A DNA stretch of 64,000 bases from Rubidibacter lacunae KORDI 51-2 (GCF_000473895.1 NZ_ASSJ01000081.1:123115-187114), one strand, 5' to 3'; shown: positions 30,812 to 41,677, numbered from the stretch's first letter. Notes: generated by a model from the letters alone, not told the origin. Made by a program: numbers and translations.

Positions 30812-31667
30812 TGGGCGCTGCTTCGATCCTCGGCGATTTTTGGCCGTCTGCCAAGGTATTAGTCACATCGCCGCGTCATCAAATCGATTTGCCCGCCCGA
30901 TCTCAGCACGTTGGCGGCTTGATAGAGCAGTGCTTGGAATCTATTCGTTAGCGAGCGTCGAGGTTATTCCGATAGCGATCGAAATATTGGCAAGTTCGAG
31001 TGGGATTAGCAGAAATCCGTAATATCTCGAAAGAAGTATGGCGAGATCTTTGTCAGGTTTCGATCTTGCCCCGAGACTCTCCGACGCGAGTTCGAAAGTG
31101 AGCGAGATAGCAAGATCCCTACTAAAAATGGTTTTTCGGGATCGCAATGCGATCGCTTTTTCTCAATCGCTTTTTCTCAATAGTTTCTACCTTTTGCGAA
31201 ATTCAGTCCGTATTCTCAACTAAAGAGTTTGCTGCGACTCAACTACGACTACCTTGATATTCGAACGCTTCGCTGCAGAGGTTGCAGCAGTCGGTTCCAT
31301 CGGACTTACATCTCAGAGCAGTTTTTACGATTCGGAAACCAATGAACACTTCAAATAATTGCCTGAGAGCGCGTGCAGGCGGTCGCCCTCAACAGTTGCG
31401 ATTGTTGCTAGTAGCCTCGGTTGAGTGATGCGGTAGGACTCGTTTCATTGCCAGGCTTTTCCTATAGGCTTCGTTAGTTATCGTATCGGGTTAACAAATA
31501 TCCCATTGAGGTCGATCTGCTCGTCCACCATTGACTCAGTTGAGGCTTGAGATTCTCGTCTTCGTTACCCAAGCGCAGCGCTTAACAATTCGTACTAAAA
31601 TATGTGCCCCGCCCTGCTAATTGCCGCGTTAGCATCAGGGATGCGACGTATGGGGGAGGGCAAAGCA
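30812..31667. other. Intergenic region of about 850 bp between the hydrolase and DUF2555 genes
   Basis: No supported gene or RNA. A perfect 14-bp tandem repeat TCGCTTTTTCTCAA lies at 31153-31180. The rest is unstructured by eye; promoters for both divergent genes are expected. Confidence 0.5.
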
Positions 31668-31901
31668 ATGGTGGCAGCAACAACCGGAATCGAGCGAGCG
31701 GGTATCGACATGGGCGGTGTCGCCGCCCTGACAGCAGCCGATGTTTCCGAGCTGGCCAGTCGATTGGATCGCGACGATTACAACAATCCCTTCGAGGCAC
31801 TCGACGACTGGCATCTGCTGCGCGCGATCGCGTTTCAGCGTCCGGAACTCGTCGATCCTTACGCATATCTTCTCGACTTCTGCAACTACGACGAGGTCTG
31901 A
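31668..31901 (+). CDS. DUF2555 family small cyanobacterial protein
   Basis: The protein has 77 residues from the ATG at 31668, chosen because a strong ribosome-binding GGGGGAGGG ends nine bases upstream; in-frame starts at 31602-31650 would only add codons over that site. The conserved part is LTAADVSELASRLDRDDYNNPF, then a tryptophan/leucine-rich segment ending PYAYLLDFCNYDEV. The family is restricted to cyanobacteria and has no known function. coaBC starts 7 bp after the stop, so the two are co-transcribed. Confidence 0.75.
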   Translation: MVAATTGIERAGIDMGGVAALTAADVSELASRLDRDDYNNPFEALDDWHLLRAIAFQRPELVDPYAYLLDFCNYDEV

Positions 31902-31907
31902 TCGAGC

Positions 31908-33119
31908 GTGTTGACCGGCCGGCGAGTACTGGTCGCAATCGGCGGAGGTATCGCAGCGTATAAGGCATGCGAGTTGGTTTCCTCCCTTTACCAAACTGGA
32001 GCCGAGGTGCGTGTCATCATGACAGCAGCCGCCCAGGAGTTTATCGCGCCTCTAGCAATTTCTACCCTCAGCCGCCACCATGCCTACACCGATGCGGATT
32101 TTTGGCAGCCGCATCCACGTCCGCTGCACATCGAGTTGGGCGAATGGGCCGAGGCGATCGCAATCGCGCCATTGACAGCAAACACGCTGGGTAAGCTAGC
32201 GCACGGTCTGGCCGATAATTTATTGACAAATACAATCCTGGCGGCCGATTGCCCGCTGTTGCTAGCTCCGGCAGCTAATACGCAGATGTGGCAGCAACCG
32301 CGCGTGCAGCGCAATTGGCAAATGCTTCTGCAGGAGCCGCGCGTGTGCGCGATCGGTCCGGGCGCGGGGTTGCTAGCCTGCGATCGCGTCGGGCCAGGAC
32401 GGATGGCAGAGCCGGCAGCGATTCTGTTGGCGTTGCGATCGCTGTTGCATACAGACGGACGGATGGATTTGGCGGGCAAGCGCGTGTTGGTCAATGCGGG
32501 AGGAACTCGGGAGTTTCTGGACGCGGTTCGGTTTCTGGGCAACCCGTCGACCGGCAAGATGGGACTGTCACTAGCATTGGCGGCTGCCCATCGTGGCGCA
32601 GAGGTGACGTTGGTGTTAGGTCCGAGCGAACTCCACGTACCGCAGGTACCACCCCTGCAGCTTGAGCGCGTGACAACAGCTGCTGAGATGCATGCCGCCA
32701 TGTTAAAAGCATTTCCCGTGGCAGACTGGACGTTTCTGTCAGCGGCAGTGGCAGACGTGCAACCGGCAACGCGCGCAACAGAGAAATTGCCGAAAGACCG
32801 ACTGCCATCAGTACTGGAGTTGGTCCCCGTCCCCGACATTGCCGCCGACCTCGGACGGACCAAGCACGCGCATCAACGACTGATCGGTTTTGCCGCCCAA
32901 ACTGGCGATCCAGTGCCGCCGGCGCTCGGGAAGTTGAAGCGCAAGCATCTCGACGGTATTGTTGCCAACCCAGTCGATCGCCCGGATGCAGGGTTTGCTA
33001 GCGACACGAATTGCGCCGTTCTCATTGCTCGCGACGGGACGCAGCGCACGCTACCGACAGCGGATAAGTTCGACCTGGCCCACTCCATTCTCGATTGGGC
33101 TCGAGATTTACCGGTGTAA
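31908..33119 (+). CDS. coaBC: Bifunctional phosphopantothenoylcysteine decarboxylase / phosphopantothenate-cysteine ligase
   Basis: This fused enzyme carries out two steps of coenzyme A synthesis. It starts at a GTG at 31908 and has 403 residues. The FMN-binding CoaC half (about 1-185) begins RRVLVAIGGGIAAYKACELV and contains the catalytic His in STLSRHHAYTD, LAPAANTQMW and GLLACDRVGPGRMAEP. The CoaB half (about 185-403) begins KRVLVNAGGTREFLDAVRFL with GNPSTGKMG, followed by AAVADVQPA and IGFAAQTGD. Fusion is the normal bacterial arrangement. It is coupled to the DUF2555 gene by 7-bp spacing. Confidence 0.95.
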   Translation: MLTGRRVLVAIGGGIAAYKACELVSSLYQTGAEVRVIMTAAAQEFIAPLAISTLSRHHAYTDADFWQPHPRPLHIELGEWAEAIAIAPLTANTLGKLAHGLADNLLTNTILAADCPLLLAPAANTQMWQQPRVQRNWQMLLQEPRVCAIGPGAGLLACDRVGPGRMAEPAAILLALRSLLHTDGRMDLAGKRVLVNAGGTREFLDAVRFLGNPSTGKMGLSLALAAAHRGAEVTLVLGPSELHVPQVPPLQLERVTTAAEMHAAMLKAFPVADWTFLSAAVADVQPATRATEKLPKDRLPSVLELVPVPDIAADLGRTKHAHQRLIGFAAQTGDPVPPALGKLKRKHLDGIVANPVDRPDAGFASDTNCAVLIARDGTQRTLPTADKFDLAHSILDWARDLPV

Positions 33120-33340
33120 GCACCATCTTTTCCTGCTCGGTACCGGTCCCAGGCAGACCGATCCCAAATCTTCCAGAACACCGTCCAAACTACCTTGAAG
33201 ATAGTCTTGTTTTGGAAGACGAGTTTGGAGAACGAGGCAATCAGTTACGGTAAGCGTTGTCCAGAATTCTATATGACCCATTTCTGCAACTCTCGTTCGA
33301 GCGAGCAAGATAACAAAGGGGGCGCATGCGGGGGCTGGAG

Positions 33341-33703
33341 TCAGCAGTCCTGGGATAGAGGCGCGATCGCGCTGCCCCTGCAGTCGATTGCCTTGAGGAT
33401 GATGGAGTTTTCTTCGAAATACGATCGGCCGAAGTAACCCAGACTATCGATATCATGGCTGAGTCCGCGCACGATCGACTCGTCTTTTTTACTCGGCGTA
33501 TAGTCTTGGCGGTTCCCATCACCGATGATTGCCTCGGTGAAGTCGTCGAACGTTCCCGAGTCTTCTCCAGGACCGTATAGCTCCAGCGTCCGGTCGGGCT
33601 GGCCCGATCGCCCTTGACCCTATCGCAATACGCTCCTTGCTGTTGCGGGAGTCCAAAGTGCAGCCAGTTCTTCGGCAGCGATCTGTTCTGCAGGCGTAAT
33701 TCT
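33341..33703 (-). pseudogene. Remnant of a phosphate ABC-transporter substrate-binding protein (PstS/SphX type)
   Basis: One minus-strand frame reads ITPAEQIAAEELAALWTP, meets a TAG at 33620-33622, and continues RTLELYGPGEDSGTFDDFTE, then DYTPSKKDESIVRGLS and LGYFGRSYFEEN. The phosphate-loop text GPGxDSGTFDxFTE and the LGYFG..Y stretch are hallmarks of PstS-type binding proteins. About two thirds of a normal protein is missing: the N-terminus, hinge and last strands. With the internal stop, this is a fossil. It lies just downstream of the oxidase/GMC operon. Live pst genes are not in the window. Confidence 0.8.
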
Positions 33704-33760
33704 CTCTCCTATAGACGCGATACATGCTCTTAGGAAAGACAAACGCGCAGAGACTCTGAG

Positions 33761-35275
33761 CTAACCGTGCCGAGCAATGAGCTGCTCGCCGACGCGCAGG
33801 GCATTGGCAATAACTGTCAAGGCAGGACTGACCCCCGAGCAGGATGGAAAAAAGCTGCTATCGACGACATAGAGGTTGTCGAGTTCGTGGGTGCGGCAAT
33901 CGAGATCGAGGACGGAATGCGCTGGATCGGACCCGAAGCGGCACGTCCCGCACTGGTGGGCCACCACTTGAATCGGTGCTTCCGCACGTGGATGAACCTT
34001 TGCCGACTTAAGTCCTTTGACGGTTTTCTCAATCGCCTGCAGCACCTCGATCCACCGGAAGACGAGACGATCGTGGGCCTCGGCGTTGTTGGGAACAAAC
34101 TCGATCCGCAGTTTGCCTTTATCGCCCCAGCGGACGCGGTTGTTCGGATCGGGCAAGACCTCGGTCTGAACCCACCAGCCGATCGATCGCATCGCCAATT
34201 GTTTGAGTCCGAAGCCGGGCATGAGCTTGGCAGCAACCGACAGGAGCGGGGGTGCCTCGGCGAAGATCGTGTCCTGCAGCAGCCCGCCAGTGTTCTGAAT
34301 GTGACCGAGTGGATAGTTGAAGTTGCTGTCTCCCCAATAGAAGTCGTTCATGCAGACGCTACGTCGGAATACTCCGGAGTTCGCCTCGGTGCTGAGCTGC
34401 ACGATCGACGTCATCTGGTGTTTCATCAAGTTGCGCCCGACGAGGTCGGAGCCGTTGGCCAGACCGTTGGGGTGCTTCTCATTTGCCGACTTCAACAGCA
34501 AGGCAGCAGAATTGATCGCGCCGCACGCCAATACGACGATATCGCCTGTATATAAATACGAGCTCTTGCCGACTTGGGCTTCGACGGCCTTGACCTCGCG
34601 TCCTGAAGCATTGGTGTGCAGGCAGGTTACCTTTGCTGAAGTCAAGAGCGTGACGTTCTCGCGCTCCCGAATCGGCTCGATGCCAAAGACCTCGGAGTCG
34701 CCAGTCGGATCGTCGTCGCGGCGGGTGAGACTCAGGGGAATGGGCCTGGGATGCAATCCGCGGGCGGCGATCGCTTCAACCACTGGCTTGACCGCGTCGG
34801 CATGCTCGATGCCGGGGTAAGGATAGTCCTCACTGTGAGGAGGTTCGGTGGGGTCGCCGTCGGCATTGCCGTGAACCATGTAGAGCTGTTCTGCGGCGGT
34901 GTAATAGGGCTCGAAGTCTGCGTATTGCAGCTCCCACTCTGGAGACATCCCCTCTTGGTGCGCGACGGCCGTAAAGTCGCGCTCGCGCATGCGCATCAAA
35001 GAGGCGCCGTAGATTTTAGTGTTCCCACCAACGGCATAGTTGGTTTGCGGTAAAAACGGCTCCCCATCGCCGTCATACCATTGCTCGGGTGCGTGGTATC
35101 GCTCGCGCTTGAACACGTCGACGCTAGCGACGTTTTGCTCGTCGAGGGCCATAGCACCGCCCCGTTCGAGGATCAAAATTTGCTTGCCGGCTTCGGCCAG
35201 CTTGCGGGCAAGTGTGCCCCCGCCCGCTCCCGTGCCGACGATGATGAAGTCGTAGTGGCGATCGTCGATAATCAT
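33761..35275 (-). CDS. GMC-family FAD-dependent oxidoreductase
   Basis: This 504-residue flavoprotein of the glucose-methanol-choline group oxidises alcohols or sugars. The ATG at 35275 (MIIDDRHYDFIIVGTG) is favoured. The FAD-binding GTGAGGGTLARKLAEAG lies at residues 15-31 and ERGGAMALDE follows. YAVGGNTKIYGASLMRMRE is the second GMC signature, GDIVVLACGAINSAALL the third. At the C-terminus HQCGTCRFGSDPAHSVLD and SPALTVIANALRVGEQL form the active-site end. No signal peptide or membrane helix is seen. It begins 4 bp after the ctaE stop, so it is the last gene of the oxidase operon. The substrate is not predictable. Confidence 0.88.
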   Translation of the reverse strand: MIIDDRHYDFIIVGTGAGGGTLARKLAEAGKQILILERGGAMALDEQNVASVDVFKRERYHAPEQWYDGDGEPFLPQTNYAVGGNTKIYGASLMRMRERDFTAVAHQEGMSPEWELQYADFEPYYTAAEQLYMVHGNADGDPTEPPHSEDYPYPGIEHADAVKPVVEAIAARGLHPRPIPLSLTRRDDDPTGDSEVFGIEPIRERENVTLLTSAKVTCLHTNASGREVKAVEAQVGKSSYLYTGDIVVLACGAINSAALLLKSANEKHPNGLANGSDLVGRNLMKHQMTSIVQLSTEANSGVFRRSVCMNDFYWGDSNFNYPLGHIQNTGGLLQDTIFAEAPPLLSVAAKLMPGFGLKQLAMRSIGWWVQTEVLPDPNNRVRWGDKGKLRIEFVPNNAEAHDRLVFRWIEVLQAIEKTVKGLKSAKVHPRAEAPIQVVAHQCGTCRFGSDPAHSVLDLDCRTHELDNLYVVDSSFFPSCSGVSPALTVIANALRVGEQLIARHG

Positions 35276-35279
35276 GCTG

Positions 35280-35879
35280 CTATTGCCACAGGTAAATGAG
35301 CGCGAATAAGACAATCCAAATAACGTCGACGAAGTGCCAGAACAGCGACGTTGACGCTACGCCGTGTTCGCCGCCAGCGTAGTTGTTGGGAATAAACGAT
35401 CGCCCCAGCATGACGCCTTGCATGACAATGCCCGCGAGCACGTGCAGCCCGTGAAAGCCGGTCAGCAGATAAAACGTCCCGCCGAACGTGCCGGCTGTAA
35501 AGCCGAAGGGCAAACTCAACCATTCCATCGCCTGCGCGTACAAGAACGTGCTACCCATCACCATCGTCAGCAACCAGAAGCTCCGGAAGCCCCACAGGTT
35601 CTCGCGGTGCAGGTAGCGCTCGGCGATGGTGATAACGAAGCTGCTGGAGACCAGAATCGCGGTGGCGATCGCCGGACTGCGGACTTCCAAGCCTTCGACA
35701 CCCGGCGGCAGCCAGTCAGTTGCCGAGGTTTTGAAAACAATGTAACCGACGAAGAAACTCAGGAAAATCACCGTTTCCGACAGCAGGAATACGACGAAGC
35801 CGAACATGCGATGGTCTTCTGCGTCGTGGTGCGCGCTGGGAGCGATCGCGGTTGTTGCGTCGATGTTTGTCGTGCTCAC
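35280..35879 (-). CDS. ctaE: Haem-copper oxidase subunit III
   Basis: The protein has 199 residues with five transmembrane helices. A GTG at 35879 (MSTTNIDATTAIAPSAHH), 4 bp after the ctaD stop, is the likely start; the open frame continues far upstream inside ctaD and is a shadow there. Family marks are MFGFVVFLLSETVIFLSFF with the conserved Glu, ERYLHRENLWGFRSFWL, FYLLTGFHGLHVLAGIVMQG (lipid-binding His/Glu region) and the end SLFWHFVDVIWIVLFALIYLW. It stabilises the catalytic subunit I. It is followed 4 bp later by the GMC gene. Confidence 0.93.
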   Translation of the reverse strand: MSTTNIDATTAIAPSAHHDAEDHRMFGFVVFLLSETVIFLSFFVGYIVFKTSATDWLPPGVEGLEVRSPAIATAILVSSSFVITIAERYLHRENLWGFRSFWLLTMVMGSTFLYAQAMEWLSLPFGFTAGTFGGTFYLLTGFHGLHVLAGIVMQGVMLGRSFIPNNYAGGEHGVASTSLFWHFVDVIWIVLFALIYLWQ

Positions 35880-35883
35880 TGGC

Positions 35884-37546
<1,663 letters not shown>

Positions 37547-37554
<8 letters not shown>

Positions 37555-38461
37555 GGGAATCGCTTTCCGAGCTGGAGTAATTAGCAAGGGGAGCTGCGGC
37601 CGGGACAATCCTCGACCAGCCCAAGCTCATGGGCTTTTCAATCGCGGCTTTGAATTCTTGATAGGCGACGTTTTCGGCTGGGGTCAGCGGTTGCGCTGCG
37701 GCCGCTGCCAGCCACTGTTGGTAAGACTTTAAGGATTCGACGACGACGTGGGTTTGGTTGGTAGCAAAGTAGGTACCGCTGTACTCCGAGTCGCGCAGTC
37801 GATAGCGTCCCTCGCGAATGGGCGTGAACTCGAAGGCGATCGCCCGGCCGGGAATGATGTCTTGTTTGACGCGAAAGGCCGGGACGTAGAAGCCGTGGAG
37901 CACGTCTTCAGAGGTGAGCTGCAGTTGCGCGCGCTGGTTTACAGGCAGGTGCAGCTCGGTGCTTGTTACGTCGCGATCGGGGTAGTAGAACTCCCAAGCC
38001 CACTGGCGCGATCGCACCTCAATGGGAGCGCTTGCCTCCGGACTAGCTCCGATTTCGTTCGCCATAGCAGTCGGCATCCCGACGTGCAGGCTGCCGCCCG
38101 ATCCAAGGATGCTCATGCGGTTGTAGGTCTGGTAGCTGTAGGTGCCGATCCAAACCACGAGTACCAGGGGAATTGCCGTCCAGACAATTTCCAGCTTGAG
38201 GTTGCCTTCCAATGCCGGTCCGTCGCTGATGTCGTAGCGGCTGGCACGCTGGAACAGCACCGAGTACAGCAGGGTTCCCGTTACGCCCAGTACGATGAAG
38301 CTCGCGATCGCAACCATGAAGCTGAACAGGTTATCGACCAGGATTGCTTCGGCAGAGGCTTGCACGGGCATCCAAGAGTAAGACTGCTGCCCGATCCAGT
38401 AGCTGACTAGGGCGAGCCCAGAAGCGAGCGCGATTAAGGTAAAGAGCGTGCGTCGTGTCAT
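37547..38461 (-). CDS. ctaC: Haem-copper oxidase subunit II lacking the CuA site (alternative oxidase type)
   Basis: The protein has 304 residues, with two N-terminal transmembrane helices (near residues 5-22 and 43-66) and a periplasmic cupredoxin domain beginning IEVRSRQWAWEFYYP. The CuA loop reads LRDSEYSGTYFATNQTH. Aligned to the classical C-S-x-x-C-G-x-x-H-x-x-M pattern, both Cys are D224 and S228, His is F232 and Met is N235; only the first His (DVLHGFYVP, about H189) remains. The whole protein has no cysteine, so CuA cannot form and there is no lipobox. Loss of CuA is known in quinol oxidases and in cyanobacterial ARTO-type oxidases (CtaCII). Two DUF2231 genes precede it and ctaD overlaps it. 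Confidence 0.93.
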
Positions 38462-38499
38462 GACCTGAGTTTGGTTTCGACCTTTATTTCGACAGGGCT

Positions 38500-39105
38500 C
38501 TATTTATTCGATAGCGCTCCTAGTGAAGCATTGAGGTCGCCACCAGCATGCAGGATGCGAGCGGCATCGACATGTACGCCGAAGTCTGCGCCCAAGTGCG
38601 CGCCGAGGGTGCCGTGGACGAACATGATGGCAAAGATGCTCAAACCCGCCGCCAGGTATGACCATTGCACTTGTCGCGAACGGTCTTGTCGCCACACGTA
38701 GCGTTGGAAGCCTCTCCAGACTGTCATGCCGACGATTAGTGCCAGTAACAATACCCCCCCAAGGGCGTGCCAGACCATAGTATCCCTAGCATTCAATCCC
38801 CAGGGGCTGAGTTTGTCTGGGTCTGGTTCGGCGAGCAGCATTTCATAGAAACCGGCGGATACCGTAAAAAAGGTAACGATCGCGGCGGCGACCAGATTGT
38901 ACCAACCGACGTCAAAGAAGTTGGAACGGGTGGCGGGAATGGCGAAGAATTTCAGGAGTGGTTTTTCAAAGGGCAGCAGCACGCCTACGATGTCGAAGGC
39001 GATCGCGATGATGAACAACCCTAAGGTGAGGTGAACGAGGTTGGGATGGATCGGCAACTGGTATGGCAAGCCATTGGTACCGACTGCTGCCAGGAATGCG
39101 TTCAT
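38500..39105 (-). CDS. DUF2231 family membrane protein, second of a pair
   Basis: The protein has 201 residues with four predicted helices. The start ATG at 39105 overlaps the stop of the preceding gene by one base (TAATG), giving strong translational coupling. The family mark is LPIHPNLVHLTLGLFIIAIAFDI with two His near the first helix; another His is in MVWHALGGVLLL and two in MFVHGTLGAHLGADFGVH. DUF2231 proteins are small membrane proteins, some thought to bind haem through such His residues; that is inference here. It lies 38 bp upstream of ctaC on the same strand, as expected for an accessory protein of the alternative oxidase. Confidence 0.8.
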   Translation of the reverse strand: MNAFLAAVGTNGLPYQLPIHPNLVHLTLGLFIIAIAFDIVGVLLPFEKPLLKFFAIPATRSNFFDVGWYNLVAAAIVTFFTVSAGFYEMLLAEPDPDKLSPWGLNARDTMVWHALGGVLLLALIVGMTVWRGFQRYVWRQDRSRQVQWSYLAAGLSIFAIMFVHGTLGAHLGADFGVHVDAARILHAGGDLNASLGALSNK

Positions 39106-39602
39106 TACAAGATCCCCTGTCGTGTAGCTTCGACAACTGACTCGGAGTGCAACCCATAGATCCACACCAATTTGTCGCCGAGGTATATCTGAAAGCAAAC
39201 GATTGCGGTCAGCACTAAACCCGCACCGAGGTAAGAGGTCGGCAAGGTGTCGGGGGTGCGCAGGCGAATCACGTAACGCCAGCCGGTGATCGTAGCGATA
39301 ATGCCCGAGAGCGCCCAGCCGATAATGGTGTGGGTATTGAGGTCGCTGACGGCAGCAATATAGGGATTGGCTAGACCGGCTTCGATCTGTCCGAAGACGA
39401 TCGCGATGAAGATCGACACGGTAGCAATGGTCATGTTCCACCAGCTCACTTCAAACAAGCGCGAGTTTTTGGTGAAGTAGCCGATGATGTCGCAGAGGAC
39501 TGCAAACAACACCATCGCAATCACGAAGTGCACCACGATTGGGTGAATTGTATCGGGGTAGGGGAGATTGTGATTGTTAAGTGGTGGCAGATAATTTTCC
39601 AT
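39105..39602 (-). CDS. DUF2231 family membrane protein, first gene of the oxidase operon
   Basis: The protein has 165 residues with four predicted helices. The conserved DTIHPIVVHFVIAMVLFAVLCDIIGY matches the DUF2231 pattern (HPxxVHF) and is paralogous to the next gene. Later helices include HTIIGWALSGIIATITGW with another His. Starting at the ATG at 39602 (MENYLPPLNNHNLPYP), it is the first gene of the group DUF2231-DUF2231-ctaC-ctaD-ctaE-GMC. The promoter should lie in 39603-39700. Confidence 0.8.
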   Translation of the reverse strand: MENYLPPLNNHNLPYPDTIHPIVVHFVIAMVLFAVLCDIIGYFTKNSRLFEVSWWNMTIATVSIFIAIVFGQIEAGLANPYIAAVSDLNTHTIIGWALSGIIATITGWRYVIRLRTPDTLPTSYLGAGLVLTAIVCFQIYLGDKLVWIYGLHSESVVEATRQGIL

Positions 39603-40163
39603 GATTATCGGTCTTAATTAACTTGGATTCATGAAAGGTTTCAGCCATGTTGTTTCTGACGTTAAGGGATAGCCCAGTTGCATTACAAATATTGCGCGAA
39701 CCCACTTGTGCTCGAGCTTAGTGGCACGTTCGCAGTCAGCTGGTGTCGACATCCAGGGCTCGTACGTATCGAAGAATGCATTTCTCGCTAAAGCTTTAAC
39801 TTCGCTTCAGTTCCGGCGACTTCAACTAAATTTCTTAAGGATTTGTGGACGCACACAACGAATCATCCACAGCCTAGCACGCGGTTTCAGATCGTGCTAG
39901 GAAGTCGAATCCCTTGCCGTATTTAACTTAAAGGCACCTCGAAAATAGGGTGCGTCTGCGAGGAAAGAGCTTTCAGAGAAGGTGGTCGGATGGGACAAAA
40001 GGGCTTTTGGGATTGGGAGCAATAGGGGTGTCAAGTATTTTTGTGTAAGCAAGTAGACCTCAGTTGGTGAAGCACTCGGGATGCTCGATGGCAAATCGCG
40101 CTAGCGCCACCTTCCAGTTCGCCAGTGGCATCGTCCATTCCTCGGAAATCTTCTCCGGCGCTA
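39603..40163. other. Intergenic region of about 560 bp upstream of the oxidase operon
   Basis: No gene is supported. The part next to 39602 should contain the operon promoter. The remainder is low in coding signal and runs into a MITE at 40164. Confidence 0.5.
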
Positions 40164-40326
40164 GCCTATGTTATTCACGAATAATTTGATGAAGCCTCAA
40201 ACCCTTGCCCTGACTAGGCTCTAATGAAGTGTATAGAAACGCACTGTCATTGAGCGAAAAAGTCTGCAAGCCTCGCAAGGCAAAAGGTTTAGGGTCTCCG
40301 CATAAGAGTTAATGAATAAGGCTATG
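40164..40326. mobile_element. IS1380-type MITE, copy A, about 160 bp
   Basis: The interior is almost identical to the copy at 49012-49173, sharing GAAACGCACTGTCATTGAGC, the AGTCTGCAAGCC block and GGTTTAGGGTCTCCGCATAA. The ends have drifted: CCTATGTTATTCAC at the left, and TGAATAAGGCTATG at the right. CTAG precedes the left end. It abuts a broken IS256 transposase. Confidence 0.85.
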
Positions 40327-40332
40327 CTGACC

Positions 40333-40626
40333 TTAGGGCACGAGGACGGGCGTGAATTCGCTGCGACGGTCGCGCGGAATCTGCAGCTCGAGGTTGCCTT
40401 GGTTGCTGTGGGCGGTTTGGCGCGAGTTGCCGTTGCAACTGTTGGGCGGCGCTTCGGGGTCGGCAGCCTGCTGCTGGAGGTGGTAGGTCAATTCGCCTTG
40501 GAGGGCGTGCTCGACCAAGCGGGTGATGAGCTGTTTGAGCAGCCCATTCTCGCCGAGGATTTGCTCGGGATAGGAGTATTGCTGCCGGAGTTGGTTGAGG
40601 AGCTGGCCGGCTTAGGATGGGTCTGA
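40333..40626 (-). pseudogene. N-terminal fragment of an IS256-family transposase
   Basis: The minus-strand frame reads LLNQLRQQYSYPEQILGENG, then LLKQLITRLVEHALQGELTY, NSCNGNSRQT and GNLELQIPRDRRSEFTPVLV. This is the conserved N-terminal region of Mutator-type (IS256) transposases: LLEHALxGELxxHL, then NSRNGxSxKT and LxIPRDRxxxFxPxLVPK. It stops at a TAA (40333-40335) where the family continues PK, apparently by a one-base shift, and the MITE follows at once. The DDE domain is absent. The apparent long plus-strand frame over the same bases is a shadow. Confidence 0.85.
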
Positions 40627-40730
40627 CTTGCGTCGGGGAATGGGTTGCGGTCTTCTAATGGGTTATCTTTCTGACCGCTTACAAAAAAACTTTACAGGCT
40701 CGGATGTGGAGATCTTTCTCCGGAGTTAAG

Positions 40731-40747
40731 CATGGTCTGCGACCATG
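40731..40747. promoter_or_regulatory. 17-bp inverted repeat upstream of the VOC gene
   Basis: CATGGTC-TGC-GACCATG is a perfect 7-bp dyad with a 3-base centre, 139 bp upstream of the VOC start. It could be an operator or a small hairpin. There is no further support. Confidence 0.3.
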
Positions 40748-40885
40748 TTTGTGGTACATTTGAACTATAGTAGACAGAGTGGTCGGCTCTAATTATTCTG
40801 CAAGTGCAGCGCTTTCGTTTGGCGGCAGAGCGATCGCCGCCGTCTGTCTTTGTCGAGTTCGCTAATGTCACACTGAGGAACCACA

Positions 40886-41677
40886 ATGGGGATTCGAGAA
40901 CGATACGAGCACGGTGTATTCTGCTGGGTCGATCTGGCAACCTCAGATCCAGACGCAGCCAAACCGTTCTATAACCAATTGTTCGGTTGGGAGTTTCAGG
41001 ACATTCCTGTCGAGAACGCACCGCCCTATGCCATGGCATTTAAGGGAGAGCGACGAGTTGCAGCTCTGTTCCTCATGCCTGAGGAAATGAAGGACCAAAA
41101 TGTTTCCCCCCACTGGCAGAGCTACATCAACGTTGAAGATCTAGACGCAGCCTTACAGCGCTGGCAAAGTGAGGGCGGTACGGTTTTAGTGCCTGCTTGC
41201 ACGATCCTTGACTCCGGCCGCAAGGCCGTTGTTAGAGACCCGACTGGTGCGGTCGTCCATCTATGGCAGGCACAAGAACATATCGGCGCGGGTGTCGTTA
41301 ACGAGGTCAATACTTATTGCTGGCCCGAGTTGCAAACCCGAGATGTGAAACGAGCCGCACGGTTCTACCAGTCCGTTTTTAACTGGGAAATCGAGGCTGA
41401 AGAAACACCACCCTATTACATCGGAGCCAAGGTCAAGGGTCACTACAACTGCGGGATGTTCGACCTTGAGCAAGCAAACTTACCTGGAGAAATATCCTCG
41501 TATTGGGCTGTATATTTCAATGTCGAGAATCTGGATACTGCTCTCGATTGTCTCAAGAATCTGGGAGGGACGGTGCTGATGGAACCAATGACCATCGAGC
41601 AAGGCCGCTTTGCGACCGTTGCAGACCCACAAGGTGCAGTCTTCACACTAATTGAACCGACTGAAGTTGACGATTAG
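40886..41677 (+). CDS. Two-domain VOC (glyoxalase/bleomycin-resistance-like) protein
   Basis: The protein has 263 residues. Two tandem VOC modules are visible: residues 8-125 (GVFCWVDLATSDPDAAKPFY, ending VRDPTGAVVHLWQA) and 138-260 (NTYCWPELQTRDVKRAARFY, ending VADPQGAVFTLIEP). Pairs of this type (FCWxDLxTxDxxxAxxFYxxLFGW) are common stand-alone proteins in bacteria. The fold binds a metal or small molecules, and activity cannot be inferred. The ATG is preceded by GAGG. It is monocistronic with more than 500 bp of non-coding DNA behind it. Confidence 0.85.
   Translation: MGIRERYEHGVFCWVDLATSDPDAAKPFYNQLFGWEFQDIPVENAPPYAMAFKGERRVAALFLMPEEMKDQNVSPHWQSYINVEDLDAALQRWQSEGGTVLVPACTILDSGRKAVVRDPTGAVVHLWQAQEHIGAGVVNEVNTYCWPELQTRDVKRAARFYQSVFNWEIEAEETPPYYIGAKVKGHYNCGMFDLEQANLPGEISSYWAVYFNVENLDTALDCLKNLGGTVLMEPMTIEQGRFATVADPQGAVFTLIEPTEVDD

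Noticed and set aside
33195..33437. 80-codon plus-strand frame
   Set aside because: It overlaps the pstS fossil on the other strand and has no family character.
40312..40626. 104-codon plus-strand frame as a gene
   Set aside because: It is the antisense of a clear IS256 transposase fragment, and its start lies within the MITE.
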